64,000 nucleotides of DNA from Octadecabacter arcticus 238 (lineage in GTDB: Bacteria; Pseudomonadota; Alphaproteobacteria; Rhodobacterales; Rhodobacteraceae): positions 4,035,001 to 4,099,000 of the forward strand of contig NC_020908.1 in assembly GCF_000155735.2 (NCBI RefSeq), given 5' to 3'. Below, in pieces: positions 36,040 through 45,180 of the stretch; the stretch's first letter is position 1; the number at the start of each line of letters is the position of its first letter. Both the position numbers and the translations under genes were made by a program. The notes below the pieces were generated by a model that worked only from the letters and a program-made list of their open reading frames with translations, made no database searches and had not been told where the DNA came from.

Positions 36040-37293
36040 TCAGCCGCGCTTCACATCTGCATCATGGATAATTTTGGGACGCGGCCGGAACATGCCAGCC
36101 ACAGCATCGACGCCCGCGCGCAGGGGAGAGTCCATCAGGTGCGCGTAGCGCTGGGTCGTTTGCATTTGCGTATGGCCCAGCAGCCTGCCGATCATCTCAA
36201 GTGAGGCGCCACCGCTAACCAGCAAGGAAGCAAACGTGTGGCGCAAATCATGAATGCGGACATCGGGCAGGTTTGCCTCTCGTTGCACATTGATCCAAAA
36301 CCTGCGGATTTCCTTGACAGGCTGACCTGGAACGTCACCGGGAAACAACCACGGGTTATCTCTGGGCACTGAAACAGAGCGTTGGCGCACGATGGCTGCG
36401 ACGTCTGCAGAAATCGGGATCCGGTGGATTTTGCGCTGCTTGGTGGTGGCAGCAGGTTTTGACCAGATGCACAGTTCGAGATTGAACTGTTCAAACCGTG
36501 CCTGACGTACCTCACCAACACGGCTGCCGGTCAGCATGCAGATCCGGATGATGCCCGCCGCCCGCTGATCCTCGGCTGCGTCCAGCACCGCGGCCAGCCG
36601 TCCGATCTCCTCTTGCGATAGGAAGCGCTCGCGCGCCGTCTCGACACGTTTTTTGAACCCCGTTGCCGGATTGTCTGTGCGCCAACCCCAGCTGATGGCC
36701 AGCGTGAACATCTTGCGCAACACTTCGCCCACGCGATTGGCTCTGATTGGAGTGGGCTTTGCTCCTTGCAGTTTACGTGCACGGTTGTTTGGTTTTTCTT
36801 TTGACGGGCGAGCCCTGCCCTGCGCTATAATGTTCAGCAATGTGGCAACATCATGCGGCGTGATATCCGCAACCAGCTTGTTGGCCCAATGAGGCGCCAC
36901 AAGCTTGGTCAGCATCGCACGCTGGTCGCCCGCATTCAGCGGTGCCAGATGTGGGACATGCTCGGCAAGATATCGGTCAATCATGTCTTTGAACCTTGGC
37001 GCTTCACGCAATTCGCTGCGATCACCTAGCGGATCACGCCCCTCGTCTATTTCCCGACGCAGCTCCCGCGCACGTTCGCGGGCGGCCGTGGCACTCCACT
37101 CCGGCCAGCGTCCAATTGCCATCCGGCGCTGGCGTCCTGCAAAGCGGTAATCCAACACGAACGACCGAGACCCCGATCGTAAGGTGCGAATGGAGAGCCC
37201 CCGGATCTCGGTGTCAAACACCTGATAATCCCGATCTTCTTCCGGGATCATGTCCCTCACGGTTTTTTCGTTCAAACGCAGTCGTTTAACCAT
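36040..37293 (-). CDS. int: Tyrosine recombinase (phage integrase)
   Basis: 417 residues from the ATG at 37293, which has an AAGGAG ribosome-binding site seven bases upstream; the open frame continues nine codons further without one. It has a DUF4102-like N-terminus (IRTLRSGSRSFVLDYRFAGR), core-binding domain and catalytic domain. Catalytic residues: Arg in LTGSRVGEVRQAR, His-x-x-Arg in IHDLRHTFASLLV, His in GRLLGHTQMQTT and Tyr in QRYAHLMDSP. It is more like the island B integrase than that of island A. Its attachment site is not visible. Confidence 0.92.
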   Translation of the reverse strand: MVKRLRLNEKTVRDMIPEEDRDYQVFDTEIRGLSIRTLRSGSRSFVLDYRFAGRQRRMAIGRWPEWSATAARERARELRREIDEGRDPLGDRSELREAPRFKDMIDRYLAEHVPHLAPLNAGDQRAMLTKLVAPHWANKLVADITPHDVATLLNIIAQGRARPSKEKPNNRARKLQGAKPTPIRANRVGEVLRKMFTLAISWGWRTDNPATGFKKRVETARERFLSQEEIGRLAAVLDAAEDQRAAGIIRICMLTGSRVGEVRQARFEQFNLELCIWSKPAATTKQRKIHRIPISADVAAIVRQRSVSVPRDNPWLFPGDVPGQPVKEIRRFWINVQREANLPDVRIHDLRHTFASLLVSGGASLEMIGRLLGHTQMQTTQRYAHLMDSPLRAGVDAVAGMFRPRPKIIHDADVKRG

Positions 37294-37379
37294 ATGTATT
37301 TCTCCTTCTGCCACTGACACATGCGTAGATTCGCAGACCTATCAAGCGAAGCATGGGCCTTTGACCGGCGCATAGGCGG

Positions 37380-37811
37380 TGACCGGCGGTGATGCGTAAA
37401 ATGCTTGCCGGTCCCTGAAATCATTGGAGAGTTTTGGTTCTCGGAAGTGCCACACCGCTGCGAGGCGCAGTGGAAATCCACGTCGAGAGCAGTCAAGCGA
37501 CACATGCAGCGGCCAATTTGGCACGGCCCAGTGCGTTTAGTGCCCGCACTTTTGTAAATCTTGTTTAAAATCAATGACCGGCAAGGGTCTGACCCCCTTG
37601 CCGGTTGGCTCACTGCCGCCGAACAGTCGCCAAACACCGTGAAACAAGGCCAAAGCTTGTAAATCGGTTGTGAACGCAGCGCGCGATGACATGCGATGCC
37701 CCCAGCGCACCCTATTTGCCGCTGCACGACTTCTGCGCCCAAAATGGTGAAACTCCAGAAAACTCCATAATATCAATGACCGGCAAGCATTTGGCGCATC
37801 ACCGCCGGTCA
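37380..37811. repeat. Inverted repeat pair with a central palindrome, integrase-early gene region
   Basis: About 40 bases at 37380-37418 (TGACCGGCGGTGATGCG ... ATGCTTGCCGGTC) recur inverted at 37772-37811. Between them 37577-37605 is a palindrome (ACCGGCAAGG and CCTTGCCGGT) with the same TGACCGGCAAG core. The region 37294-37893 has no gene. It may contain the phage attachment site, early operators or origin. Confidence 0.6.
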
Positions 37812-37893
37812 CTGCCTTCCCGCCACCCCTTCGTCTCTGCGTTTCTTGAGGCCTGCAATCCGTCCGGTTCGGGCGACAAACAGGAGACAGAAG

Positions 37894-38139
37894 ATGACAC
37901 AACAAAGAACGACCCTACGACCCACCAAAACAAAACTCTTAAGCGGTTGGATCAGCCGACTGGACCTTGCGCTTGAACTCGGTGTGACAGTCGAAACCCT
38001 GCGTCGCTGGGAGGGGCTGCGATTTGGTCCGCCCTGCGTGCGCGCTGGGCGCAAGGTTTATTACCGGCGCGATGCGGTGCAGGATTGGCTGACGCAGCAG
38101 GAGATGCCAAACCCTCAACGCGCAGGGGCACGCCGATGA
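37894..38139 (+). CDS. MerR-like HTH protein, phage early gene
   Basis: 81 residues from the ATG at 37894, after an AGGAGACAGAAG ribosome-binding site. It has LDLALELGVTVETLRRWEGL and FGPPCVRAGRKVYYRRDAVQ, the winged HTH of excisionase-like proteins. It is the first gene of a tightly overlapping early operon, so it may act as the excision or early control protein. Confidence 0.75.
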   Translation: MTQQRTTLRPTKTKLLSGWISRLDLALELGVTVETLRRWEGLRFGPPCVRAGRKVYYRRDAVQDWLTQQEMPNPQRAGARR

Positions 38140-38414
38140 GCATCCCCTTACCCTTCCGCCAACGGACGCGACGCGCTGAACGCGATGAGGCACGCACGGA
38201 TTGGATCGACGAGCGGCGGCGTGAGGCACGCATGGTTGTCGCTGACGTGATCCATCATTCCGATCACCTGCTGCGCATCGCCTGCAATGTGCTGGTCCGC
38301 CACGGCGAGACGCCCGAGGAACGCGAGGATGCGCGCATCTTGCTGGTGGTGCTGGAGGCCAAGACCCCGGGGCGCGGCCATCATCGCGGCCAGGACCCGG
38401 AGGTGGAGCGATGA
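38136..38414 (+). CDS. Small phage protein of unknown function
   Basis: 92 residues; its ATG overlaps the preceding stop (ATGA). It is charged and helical (RRAERDEARTDWIDERRREA, then HLLRIACNVLVRHGETPEER). No family recognised. Its stop overlaps the next start in the same way. Confidence 0.6.
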   Translation: MSIPLPFRQRTRRAERDEARTDWIDERRREARMVVADVIHHSDHLLRIACNVLVRHGETPEEREDARILLVVLEAKTPGRGHHRGQDPEVER

Positions 38415-38845
38415 AGCGGCGTGGGACACCCGAGGCGGATCTGCAGCGCGCCGTTGTGGTCGCCTTGCGCTTTGCCCTGCCCAAGGGGGCCATCGTGCAT
38501 CACTGCGTCAATGAGGTGACGGAAGCTGGGCCCCGCGGTGCGCGGCGACAGGCGATCCTGGTTGGCATGGGCGTGCATCCCGGCTTTGCCGATCTCATCG
38601 TGCTGTGCGATGGGCGCGTGCTGTTTCTGGAGCTGAAGTCTCTGAAGGGACGGCTCAGCCCCGCGCAGGAGGGGTTCCGCGATGCTGTGCTGGCGCTGGG
38701 CTTTGGCTGGGCCCTGGTGCGCACTATGGATGACGCGCTGGGCGCATTGGCGGATCACGGGTTGACCACACGTGTTGTGCAGACGGGTGAGCAGAGCACA
38801 CAACGCGATGTTGCCGATACCTCGACAGGGAGGGCCGCCCCATGA
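38411..38845 (+). CDS. VRR-NUC domain nuclease
   Basis: 144 residues. The PD-(D/E)xK-type VRR-NUC core is visible: VGMGVHPGFADLIVL with the catalytic Asp, RVLFLELKSLKGRLSPAQEG with E-x-K, and an earlier Glu in RGTPEADLQRAV. Family members nick or resolve branched DNA in replication or recombination. It sits in the early operon with 4-bp overlaps on both sides. Confidence 0.85.
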   Translation: MKRRGTPEADLQRAVVVALRFALPKGAIVHHCVNEVTEAGPRGARRQAILVGMGVHPGFADLIVLCDGRVLFLELKSLKGRLSPAQEGFRDAVLALGFGWALVRTMDDALGALADHGLTTRVVQTGEQSTQRDVADTSTGRAAP

Positions 38846-39897
38846 GCCATGCCGCCACCAACTGGGCCATCCAGCGCCGCGGGCTCAAGCCCACCACCAA
38901 GATCATGCTCTGGCATCTGTGTGATCGCTTCAATCCCGATTACGGCTGTTTCCCCTCCCAAGCCCGTCTGGCACATGATTGCGAGATCGGGCGCGCCACC
39001 CTCAACCGCCATCTCGATGATCTGGAAGCTCGCGGGCTTATCCGCAGAATACGGTCAGTCGATGCCAGGACCAGGCAGCAACGCCCCACCCGCTACCTGC
39101 TCGGGTTTGAACCGGGCTTCTCACCGTCCGGGCCCGGAAAGCCGGAGGGCGGGGACAGCGCGCAAGACAACGCAGACGTACTGCAAATCCCGTGTCCCGA
39201 TATGAGACACGGGGGTAGGTCGGAAAAAGCCATGTCTGACAATGACTTGTCAGCGCCAATCCCGCCAGAGCCGCGTCTTGATTTGGGACACGGGGCCGTG
39301 TCTCATTTTTGCGAAAACCCGTGTCTCAAAAACGGCGATTCCCGTGTCTCAAATTGGGACACTAACCTTGTAAGAGAACCTTTAAGGGAATCAGTAAAGG
39401 AGGAGGAGGACGCGCCAGCGCGCGAAACCGGCTTTGATGATTTTTTTGGTGACCTGCTGCAAGCGCTGGGCTTGGATGCAGATCAGGCATTGCCCGCCTG
39501 GTGGCAGGGTTGGCCAGCACGACAGCACGTGCAGCGATGGATTGATCATCTGGGGATGTCGCAGGATCGGATCCTTGCCGTCGCACGAGAGACTCGAGAA
39601 GCCCACCCCGCCCCACCTGATGGACCCAAAGCGCTTGATCGGGCGATGGAGCGCGCGGTACGGCGCGATGCCGATGCGGCAAAACAAGCCACAGCCAGCG
39701 GCCGAAACCCCAAGCGACAGCGCAAGCGCGATGCCGGTCCCCGTCCCAGCGATGACCAACTTGCGGCGTTCTACGCCGGGATGGTGAACTCCGACGCCTA
39801 CCTGCCCGCCAATGCGATCAGCAGCGCCATGTGCGGATTGATGCTGACACGCAAACTGGTCACACCCGACCAGCTGCGACTGCGGGGGGTGCTATGA
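38842..39897 (+). CDS. HTH_36 protein, putative phage replication initiator
   Basis: 351 residues. The N-terminal winged helix has KIMLWHLCDRFNPDYGCFPS, then DCEIGRATLNRHLDDLEARG and LIRRIRS, the HTH_36 pattern. A less conserved middle part (100-180) is rich in Gly, Pro and charged residues, and a C-terminal domain follows. In phages of this group such proteins stand where replication initiators are found. Function is by position and domain only. It is joined to its neighbours by 4-bp overlaps. Confidence 0.7.
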   Translation: MSHAATNWAIQRRGLKPTTKIMLWHLCDRFNPDYGCFPSQARLAHDCEIGRATLNRHLDDLEARGLIRRIRSVDARTRQQRPTRYLLGFEPGFSPSGPGKPEGGDSAQDNADVLQIPCPDMRHGGRSEKAMSDNDLSAPIPPEPRLDLGHGAVSHFCENPCLKNGDSRVSNWDTNLVREPLRESVKEEEDAPARETGFDDFFGDLLQALGLDADQALPAWWQGWPARQHVQRWIDHLGMSQDRILAVARETREAHPAPPDGPKALDRAMERAVRRDADAAKQATASGRNPKRQRKRDAGPRPSDDQLAAFYAGMVNSDAYLPANAISSAMCGLMLTRKLVTPDQLRLRGVL

Positions 39898-40571
39898 GCA
39901 GGTTCGATCGCAGATTCGCCCGCATGCGGGGCCAGCCCAGCGCAGGCGGCAAGTCCAAACGCGCGCTGGGCGTACAGGCAGGCCTCGAATGGGCCTTCCG
40001 GGTCGAGAAAGCCCAGCTGGAGCTGCCGCCACGCCAAGACGCGGATGAGGAAAGTCGTGGCTTTGGGCTGGAATACGTCCTGATGCAGCGCGCCGTCCTA
40101 GGCTGTCAGATCGATGGCGGGCAACACAAGATGGGCGGCTATGTCCATGAGGATGCCGAGGTCATCGCGGCCACCGTCGCCGGGCTGCCCGACAGCCTTG
40201 GCGGGATCCGCATGGCGCTGCGCGTGGCAGAGCTGGCGCGGGCGGGGATGACACCCGACTGGATGCCCGGCGTTGTCCCACGTTGTGTGCCGCGGGAGAC
40301 GCGCGAGAACCAGCACGGCGTCCGGGCCGTCACCGAGGTGATTGGGACGGAACGCGTCCTCTCGCGGGGCAAGTGGCGCTGCGTTGATGTGCTGCACTGC
40401 CCCGTCATCTGGCGGCCGCATCCCGAACAGATCGCATCCGCACGGCGAGGCTATGACGATTGGTGGGCGGCCTTGGATTGGGTGCGCGATGGGTTGGTAG
40501 CTGGCGGAATATTGAGGGAGGTGGAGGTCACGGGAGTAATGCCGAAGGTGAAACCTTGGAAAAACAAGTGA
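39894..40571 (+). CDS. Phage protein of unknown function, end of early operon
   Basis: 225 residues from the ATG at 39894, which overlaps the preceding stop. It has a conserved-looking C-terminal half (DVLHCPVIWRPHPEQIASAR, then GYDDWWAALDWVRDGLVAGG). I do not recognise the family. It is the last gene of the early operon before the non-phage block. Confidence 0.6.
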   Translation: MSRFDRRFARMRGQPSAGGKSKRALGVQAGLEWAFRVEKAQLELPPRQDADEESRGFGLEYVLMQRAVLGCQIDGGQHKMGGYVHEDAEVIAATVAGLPDSLGGIRMALRVAELARAGMTPDWMPGVVPRCVPRETRENQHGVRAVTEVIGTERVLSRGKWRCVDVLHCPVIWRPHPEQIASARRGYDDWWAALDWVRDGLVAGGILREVEVTGVMPKVKPWKNK

Positions 40572-40747
40572 TAACGTCGATCTCGGCCCATTGCTGCCAT
40601 TCACTTGCCGACCAGATGTTGCGATGCGGCATACCAGAACGGCCATTCGAGTTTCGTGCAGTAATTTGGGAAGTTCATCGTCGGGTCGTGAGGCTTTCAA
40701 GACGGCACGGAGGGGCCAGAGCTGATCATGCAATAGACGGCATCACC

Positions 40748-42076
40748 TCATTTCCGATATTCTTGCAGGCCAAGCTTTGCCCACATCCAACCAAAATCGT
40801 ATTCCGCTAGTACAGCGTTTTGCTGCTTGTCACTGCGGTTCTCGAGAAGTTTCAACCAGTCAACCACCTTCTCACGACCAGCTGCGCTGCGTACAGCTTG
40901 GCGCGGCGACTTGCCGTCCAAGGCAGGCAATGGGGCATCCAAGGTTTCGCGGTAATGCTTATCCATATAGTCATGCGTGATCTGTTTCTCGATGTGTGGC
41001 GGAATCTCGTCTGCACCTTCCAAAGACGTTTCAGCGCGTTCCTCAGACATCACTTGCTCAACGGTGCGGATTGCGGTCAAAGGCCGCTTCAGACGTTTGC
41101 CTGTTGCCTCTATCACCAACGCGGCAATTTTTTCTGCGCGGGCAGCCGAATTCACCTGTACCAGCAGAGATTTCCCTTTGAGCTCGAGGGTTCCCAGCAC
41201 GGTGCGTCCTGTCATTTCTGTGTCCAACATCATTCCACTCCCCTTCTTGGGCGTGTTGCGCAGGGCAAGCCAGTTCCAGAAACGCGGCCCCTCGGGCACG
41301 AAACCTTTGACGTCATCCAAGCAGGCCGCAATTTCTTTTTGTAGCACACCCGGCGCCAAACGAAACCTGAGATCATGAAACATCACGTCGTCGCCATCCG
41401 AGTTGCAGAGCTCTGGAATTCCAGAAGACATGGCCTTTGGTAGCGTGGTAAACAACCAAGCGCTGGTAAAGACGGGGGCGCAGTCCATCAACTGGCGCGT
41501 CGTTAGCTGTAACGGGGCGTTCCCCTTCAGTTTCATTGCTGCGCGAAGCCCTTCGAACAGAAATTCGACGGCTTCAGCCGAAAAGGCCAACAATGCGCCC
41601 GAGATGACGTGCGTGTCGCCCTCGGCAATCACGCGGACGGCAATTCGGTCCCATTGCTTTAGGGAGCGCGTGGCGGACTTTTCAAAAACGGTGACCCGCT
41701 CCCTATCACCAACCAAGTCTTTGAGCACCATAGACTCGCCAAGTTTAACGTTACTGACTTCGTAAAGGCTCACTGGCGTATCGCGAAGAGCTGCAAAATA
41801 TTCTCTATTGGCGGCCGTTTCATTCCAGCCACGACGTTTAAGGTAGAGGTCAACGACACTGCCTTCATCGTCCCGGCGAGAAAGGAAATCCTCGAATCCG
41901 CATCCCCACAATACACTAGGCCATGGTTCCCCTAACAGTTCGGGTAGGTCGTCGTAATCCAGATCAAATTCCTCAAGCGCTGGCATGAGGTGTTCGGTTG
42001 TCACATCCTGTAGCCGCCCGAACCAGAGATCATCCTGCCTGATAAAATCCAGCAAATTTGAGATGTCATTTCGCAT
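40748..42076 (-). CDS. Hypothetical protein inserted in the prophage
   Basis: 442 residues from the ATG at 42076; the frame extends 12 codons to a GTG. It is soluble and acidic. The C-terminal 80 residues include DYMDKHYRETLDAPLPALDG and KSPRQAVRSAAGREKVVDWL. This PALDGKSPRQA-type segment is found at the C-termini of various bacterial proteins, including SEC-C-linked ones, but the Cys motif itself is absent here. The rest has no recognised domain. It is transcribed against the phage genes, as morons often are, so it may be an accessory or defence gene. Confidence 0.55.
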   Translation of the reverse strand: MRNDISNLLDFIRQDDLWFGRLQDVTTEHLMPALEEFDLDYDDLPELLGEPWPSVLWGCGFEDFLSRRDDEGSVVDLYLKRRGWNETAANREYFAALRDTPVSLYEVSNVKLGESMVLKDLVGDRERVTVFEKSATRSLKQWDRIAVRVIAEGDTHVISGALLAFSAEAVEFLFEGLRAAMKLKGNAPLQLTTRQLMDCAPVFTSAWLFTTLPKAMSSGIPELCNSDGDDVMFHDLRFRLAPGVLQKEIAACLDDVKGFVPEGPRFWNWLALRNTPKKGSGMMLDTEMTGRTVLGTLELKGKSLLVQVNSAARAEKIAALVIEATGKRLKRPLTAIRTVEQVMSEERAETSLEGADEIPPHIEKQITHDYMDKHYRETLDAPLPALDGKSPRQAVRSAAGREKVVDWLKLLENRSDKQQNAVLAEYDFGWMWAKLGLQEYRK

Positions 42077-42303
42077 ACCAGCCCTCCAGAATTGTGCATC
42101 GACAAAGTACACCTATAGAAAACACGCCGTCAGGTTACAAATAGTTCGGAGGCACAACATAGCTTCTGATCACAGCCCACGGCCGCCATTCTGTCGGTGA
42201 GCATACCACCCTACTGTCGTGTAGTATGGCAGTCAGCAATTAAAATCCCCATGCTGGCTTTTAAACGTGATCGGCCCAAAGCCGACCTCCAACCATTTTC
42301 GGC

Positions 42304-42420
42304 GATGCTGCGGTGCGGCCCGTCAGACCGGACTTTCGCTGCACGTGCGAAATTCGATGATGGGCGAACTCACAATGTGCGGACATAGTGAGCTTTTGCT
42401 GCGGCTGCGCCAATGGCTGC
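42304..42420 (+). repeat. Interspersed intergenic repeat, copy 4
   Basis: GTGCGGCCCGTCAGACCGGA followed by CTTTCGCTGCACGTGCGAAA, then GATGGGCGAACT, related to copy 1 at 6622. It marks the left edge of the cargo block. The gap 42077-42435 holds nothing else. Confidence 0.5.
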
Positions 42421-42435
42421 CTTTAAGCTTCGGTT

Positions 42436-43308
42436 TCAAAGCGATAATCGGTCGTTCTTTACGAATTTCAAAACTGCCTGCACCTTAGTGGAACGGTGCA
42501 AATCCGTGTGCGTCACGAGCCACAAAGGAACCGCCCAATCTGGTTGCGGCGCAAGCACCTCGACCAAATCCGTGCGTTTTTGCGCGTATATCTCAGGGTA
42601 AAATCCGATCCCCATTCCGGCCAACAGGGCTTGATCGGCAACGCCTTGGTTTGCGCTGATTAAGACTTTGCTTGTCTCGGGCACATTTTTCCGCAGCCAT
42701 CCCGTGAAGGGAAACGGTGTTTTGTTCTGCTCCCAACAGACAAACCTGTGATTGCAATAGTCGTCTTGCGATTGCGGAATGCCATGGCGCGCGGCGTAGG
42801 TCGCTTGGGCGTAGAGACCGAGCTTTAGGTCCAGATAGGGCTGAACGACGTTGTCTGGCTGATCGGGCTTGGGGCCGGACCGGATGGCGACATGGGCCTC
42901 GCCATATTCCAGTTTGAGCAGGGCCGGACTGGCGACAAACTGGATCACTGTGCCTTTGTTTTCATCCTGAAACCGCTGCAGCGCGGGCAGCAGAAGGGGG
43001 GCGATCCGTTCGTGGGCCGTCACGATGAGATCGCCGGTAATCTGGGCGGACCGGCTGCGCGTTCGTCCGGCCAGTTGCGCGAATTGCTCCTCCGTCGCGT
43101 GGGCCACGCGCAAAAGGTCGTCACCTACTTCGGTGGGCGTGTAACCGGTCTTGTTGCGCAAGAAGACGCGCGCGCCCAATTCGGCCTCTAGCGTGTCGAT
43201 GTGGCGGATTACCGTGGCGCGGTGAACGTTTAGCATGTCAGCGGCGGCGCTAACGGTCCCTAGGCGGGCGACCTGATAGGCGGTTTTAATCTCGGTCCAT
43301 TTATCCAT
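42436..43308 (-). CDS. LysR family transcriptional regulator
   Basis: 290 residues from the ATG at 43308; the frame extends further upstream without a better start. The N-terminal HTH has IKTAYQVARLGTVSAAADML and NVHRATVIRHIDTLEAELGA, and VFLRNKTGYTPTEVG follows, as in LysR proteins. The effector domain starts near residue 85. It is divergent from the gene at 43491 and the cluster beyond, so it probably controls that cluster of detoxification genes in the manner usual for LysR regulators. Confidence 0.88.
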   Translation of the reverse strand: MDKWTEIKTAYQVARLGTVSAAADMLNVHRATVIRHIDTLEAELGARVFLRNKTGYTPTEVGDDLLRVAHATEEQFAQLAGRTRSRSAQITGDLIVTAHERIAPLLLPALQRFQDENKGTVIQFVASPALLKLEYGEAHVAIRSGPKPDQPDNVVQPYLDLKLGLYAQATYAARHGIPQSQDDYCNHRFVCWEQNKTPFPFTGWLRKNVPETSKVLISANQGVADQALLAGMGIGFYPEIYAQKRTDLVEVLAPQPDWAVPLWLVTHTDLHRSTKVQAVLKFVKNDRLSL

Positions 43309-43490
43309 CGTTTTCCCATCCTTCGGGATGTCACGTATTCGCACATAGGATGCGCAAATCGGTATCTATGTTGTTATTTTGTTGCATGACATAAATGCGC
43401 ATCATCGAAGAATGTCAACACAGTCGCTGGGGTCCCCGGTGATCGCACTCCTACTTTTTAACCGACATAACACAACAAGAAGGTCGCAAA

Positions 43491-43910
43491 ATGCAATCAC
43501 CACACCACCGCCGCGCGTTCATCCTGATGACCATAATGATGGTGCTTACTTTCTCTCGCGCCTCTGTTGCCACGTATTTCCCCCATTTGGAGATGTATGG
43601 CGGCGTTGATGCAAATGCCTGGTTCGCCCCATGGGTCAGCGATACAATTCTCGGCCTTTTAGTTCCGGTCATGATCTATCTTTTGTGGCGCAAGACCGGT
43701 ACGAAAGTCTGGGCCGGATTAATCGTCTATAACGCGCTTGGTGCGTTTGATTATTCTCATGGGCTGGCCACACAATGGCATTATCCGCAAATGACCGAAG
43801 GCTCGGTGTCCGCTGTCATCTACACAGCCATTGGACTGGGCATGATTTTTAACCTCACAGTCGCGCTAATGATGTTCCGCGGAGACATTATGCGTCATTT
43901 TCTCAAATAA
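43491..43910 (+). CDS. Small membrane protein
   Basis: 139 residues with four likely membrane segments, the first at 10-25 and the others near 50, 75 and 110. A good AAGGTCG ribosome-binding site precedes the ATG. No family recognised. It is the first gene of the plus-strand cluster opposite the LysR gene. Confidence 0.6.
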   Translation: MQSPHHRRAFILMTIMMVLTFSRASVATYFPHLEMYGGVDANAWFAPWVSDTILGLLVPVMIYLLWRKTGTKVWAGLIVYNALGAFDYSHGLATQWHYPQMTEGSVSAVIYTAIGLGMIFNLTVALMMFRGDIMRHFLK

Positions 43911-43949
43911 TCCACGCAAAAATCAAAACTTTGGAACGAAAGATTCACC

Positions 43950-44714
43950 ATGTCTGTATCAACACAAATGCTTCCCGATGGTTCCAACCCAGAAGGCGTC
44001 GCCCCGAACCCACCGCTTGGATGGTCGGGCAAGTCCGACCTGAAAGATGTGGTCGTGCATGGACCGGCGTTCTCTCATGCGACGACGAAGTTGCGCACCC
44101 ATCTTGTGTTCGCGGGCGTGCCCTACACCCATGAGCAGCACCTGAAGGCTAAGCCGCAGGGGATCAAGCCCAATTCGAGCTATCAAAAGGTGCCAGTCAT
44201 CGACGTCACGGGACGGCAGGTGAACGACAGTTGGATCATTTTGCAGAACCTTCTGCCTGCCATCGGGATTGAGATGGACCCAGCGTTTGAAGAACGACTC
44301 GTTTTGGAGCTTGATACGACGTTCAAACTGCACTGCACCTCGACCGATTGGGCCCGTCTGGCGGTCGCGACCGTCGGCGCACCGGCGATGATAAAATGGC
44401 TGATCGGCCCGATGCTCAAGCGGATGGAACGCAAACAGGCACGCCACAACATAGCCACCTCTGGTCTTGGCCACCGTGAGGGGGATGAGGTGGCTTTTGC
44501 GCGTGACTTCAAGCGCGCCATGCGGGGCAAATTCCACGCAGGCACTGAGCCGGGCCATGCCGATCTGTCGTTCTACGGCTTTCTTGCGGGATATCTTTAT
44601 GCGGGTTCTCCCATTGCTGCCAACATGGTCATGCAGGCCGGTCTGGATCCTTGGGTCAGTGCAATGAAGAAGATCGTTCCGATGGAAATGCTGTTCCCGA
44701 AAACCACCAAATAG
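43950..44714 (+). CDS. Glutathione S-transferase family protein
   Basis: 254 residues. The thioredoxin-like N-terminal domain has HGPAFSHATTKLRTHLVFAG and KVPVIDVTGRQVNDSWIILQ, with the cis-Pro of the VP dipeptide and a following acidic-Ser position that binds glutathione. A helical C-terminal domain follows. It should conjugate or reduce with glutathione in the cytosol. It lies 39 bases after the small membrane protein and 9 bases before the FAD remnant, so an operon is likely. Confidence 0.8.
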   Translation: MSVSTQMLPDGSNPEGVAPNPPLGWSGKSDLKDVVVHGPAFSHATTKLRTHLVFAGVPYTHEQHLKAKPQGIKPNSSYQKVPVIDVTGRQVNDSWIILQNLLPAIGIEMDPAFEERLVLELDTTFKLHCTSTDWARLAVATVGAPAMIKWLIGPMLKRMERKQARHNIATSGLGHREGDEVAFARDFKRAMRGKFHAGTEPGHADLSFYGFLAGYLYAGSPIAANMVMQAGLDPWVSAMKKIVPMEMLFPKTTK

Positions 44715-44723
44715 GACCGCGCC

Positions 44724-44975
44724 ATGACGGTCCGTCGTGATATCAAGATTGCTGTCGTCGGTGCATCCCTTGGCGGGCTAAGCGCAGCCAATGTGCTCCG
44801 ACAGCTTGGCTTTGACGTGCAGGTTTATGAACTGGTTGCCAAAGGGTTCGATAAACCGGGACGGCGCGCTGGATCGGCCATTGCCGCCTGTGCTTTGGGC
44901 GGCCTTGTAATCGGCGCTGAACGGCGACGGCCCGGTCTCACTGGAAGGGCCGCGCCTCGATCCGACTTGGCTTAA
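44724..44975 (+). pseudogene. Truncated FAD-dependent monooxygenase, N-terminal fragment
   Basis: The first 40 codons are nearly the same as those of the intact monooxygenase at 47270 (IKIAVVGASLGGLSAANVLR, the FAD-binding Rossmann GxGxxG-like loop). After GFDKPG the homology stops and unrelated codons follow. It is a partial duplicate or the remains of an older gene. Confidence 0.7.
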
Positions 44976-45048
44976 GGATACCCCCCCCGACGCCTACAAA
45001 TATTCGAGGCCTTCTTGGCCGCGCAAACCGCTTGAATTGGAGAAAACA

Positions 45049-45180
45049 ATGTCTAAGAAAATCGTTCTTATCACTGGCACCTCTCGGGGTATGCGCGGAG
45101 GGCGCCTGCGCAACCACCCAAGTTTCATTCTTCATTTAAAGGATATTGCACATGCAAACACTTCAATTACAGCTCGATGA
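45049..45180 (+). pseudogene. Short-chain dehydrogenase start fragment
   Basis: The ATG at 45049 begins MSKKIVLITGTSRGMRGG, the TGxxxGxG cofactor loop of an SDR, but homology ends after about 15 residues and the frame stops at 45180. A GGAGAAAACA ribosome-binding site is retained. The preceding 100 bases also look like the end of another lost gene (LEGPRLDPTWLKDTPPDAYK). Confidence 0.55.

Noticed and set aside
36040..37293. This integrase as the partner of the third tRNA-fMet fragment
   Set aside because: No copy of the tRNA 3' end and no ATGTCAACG pair lies next to it, and phage genes follow directly.
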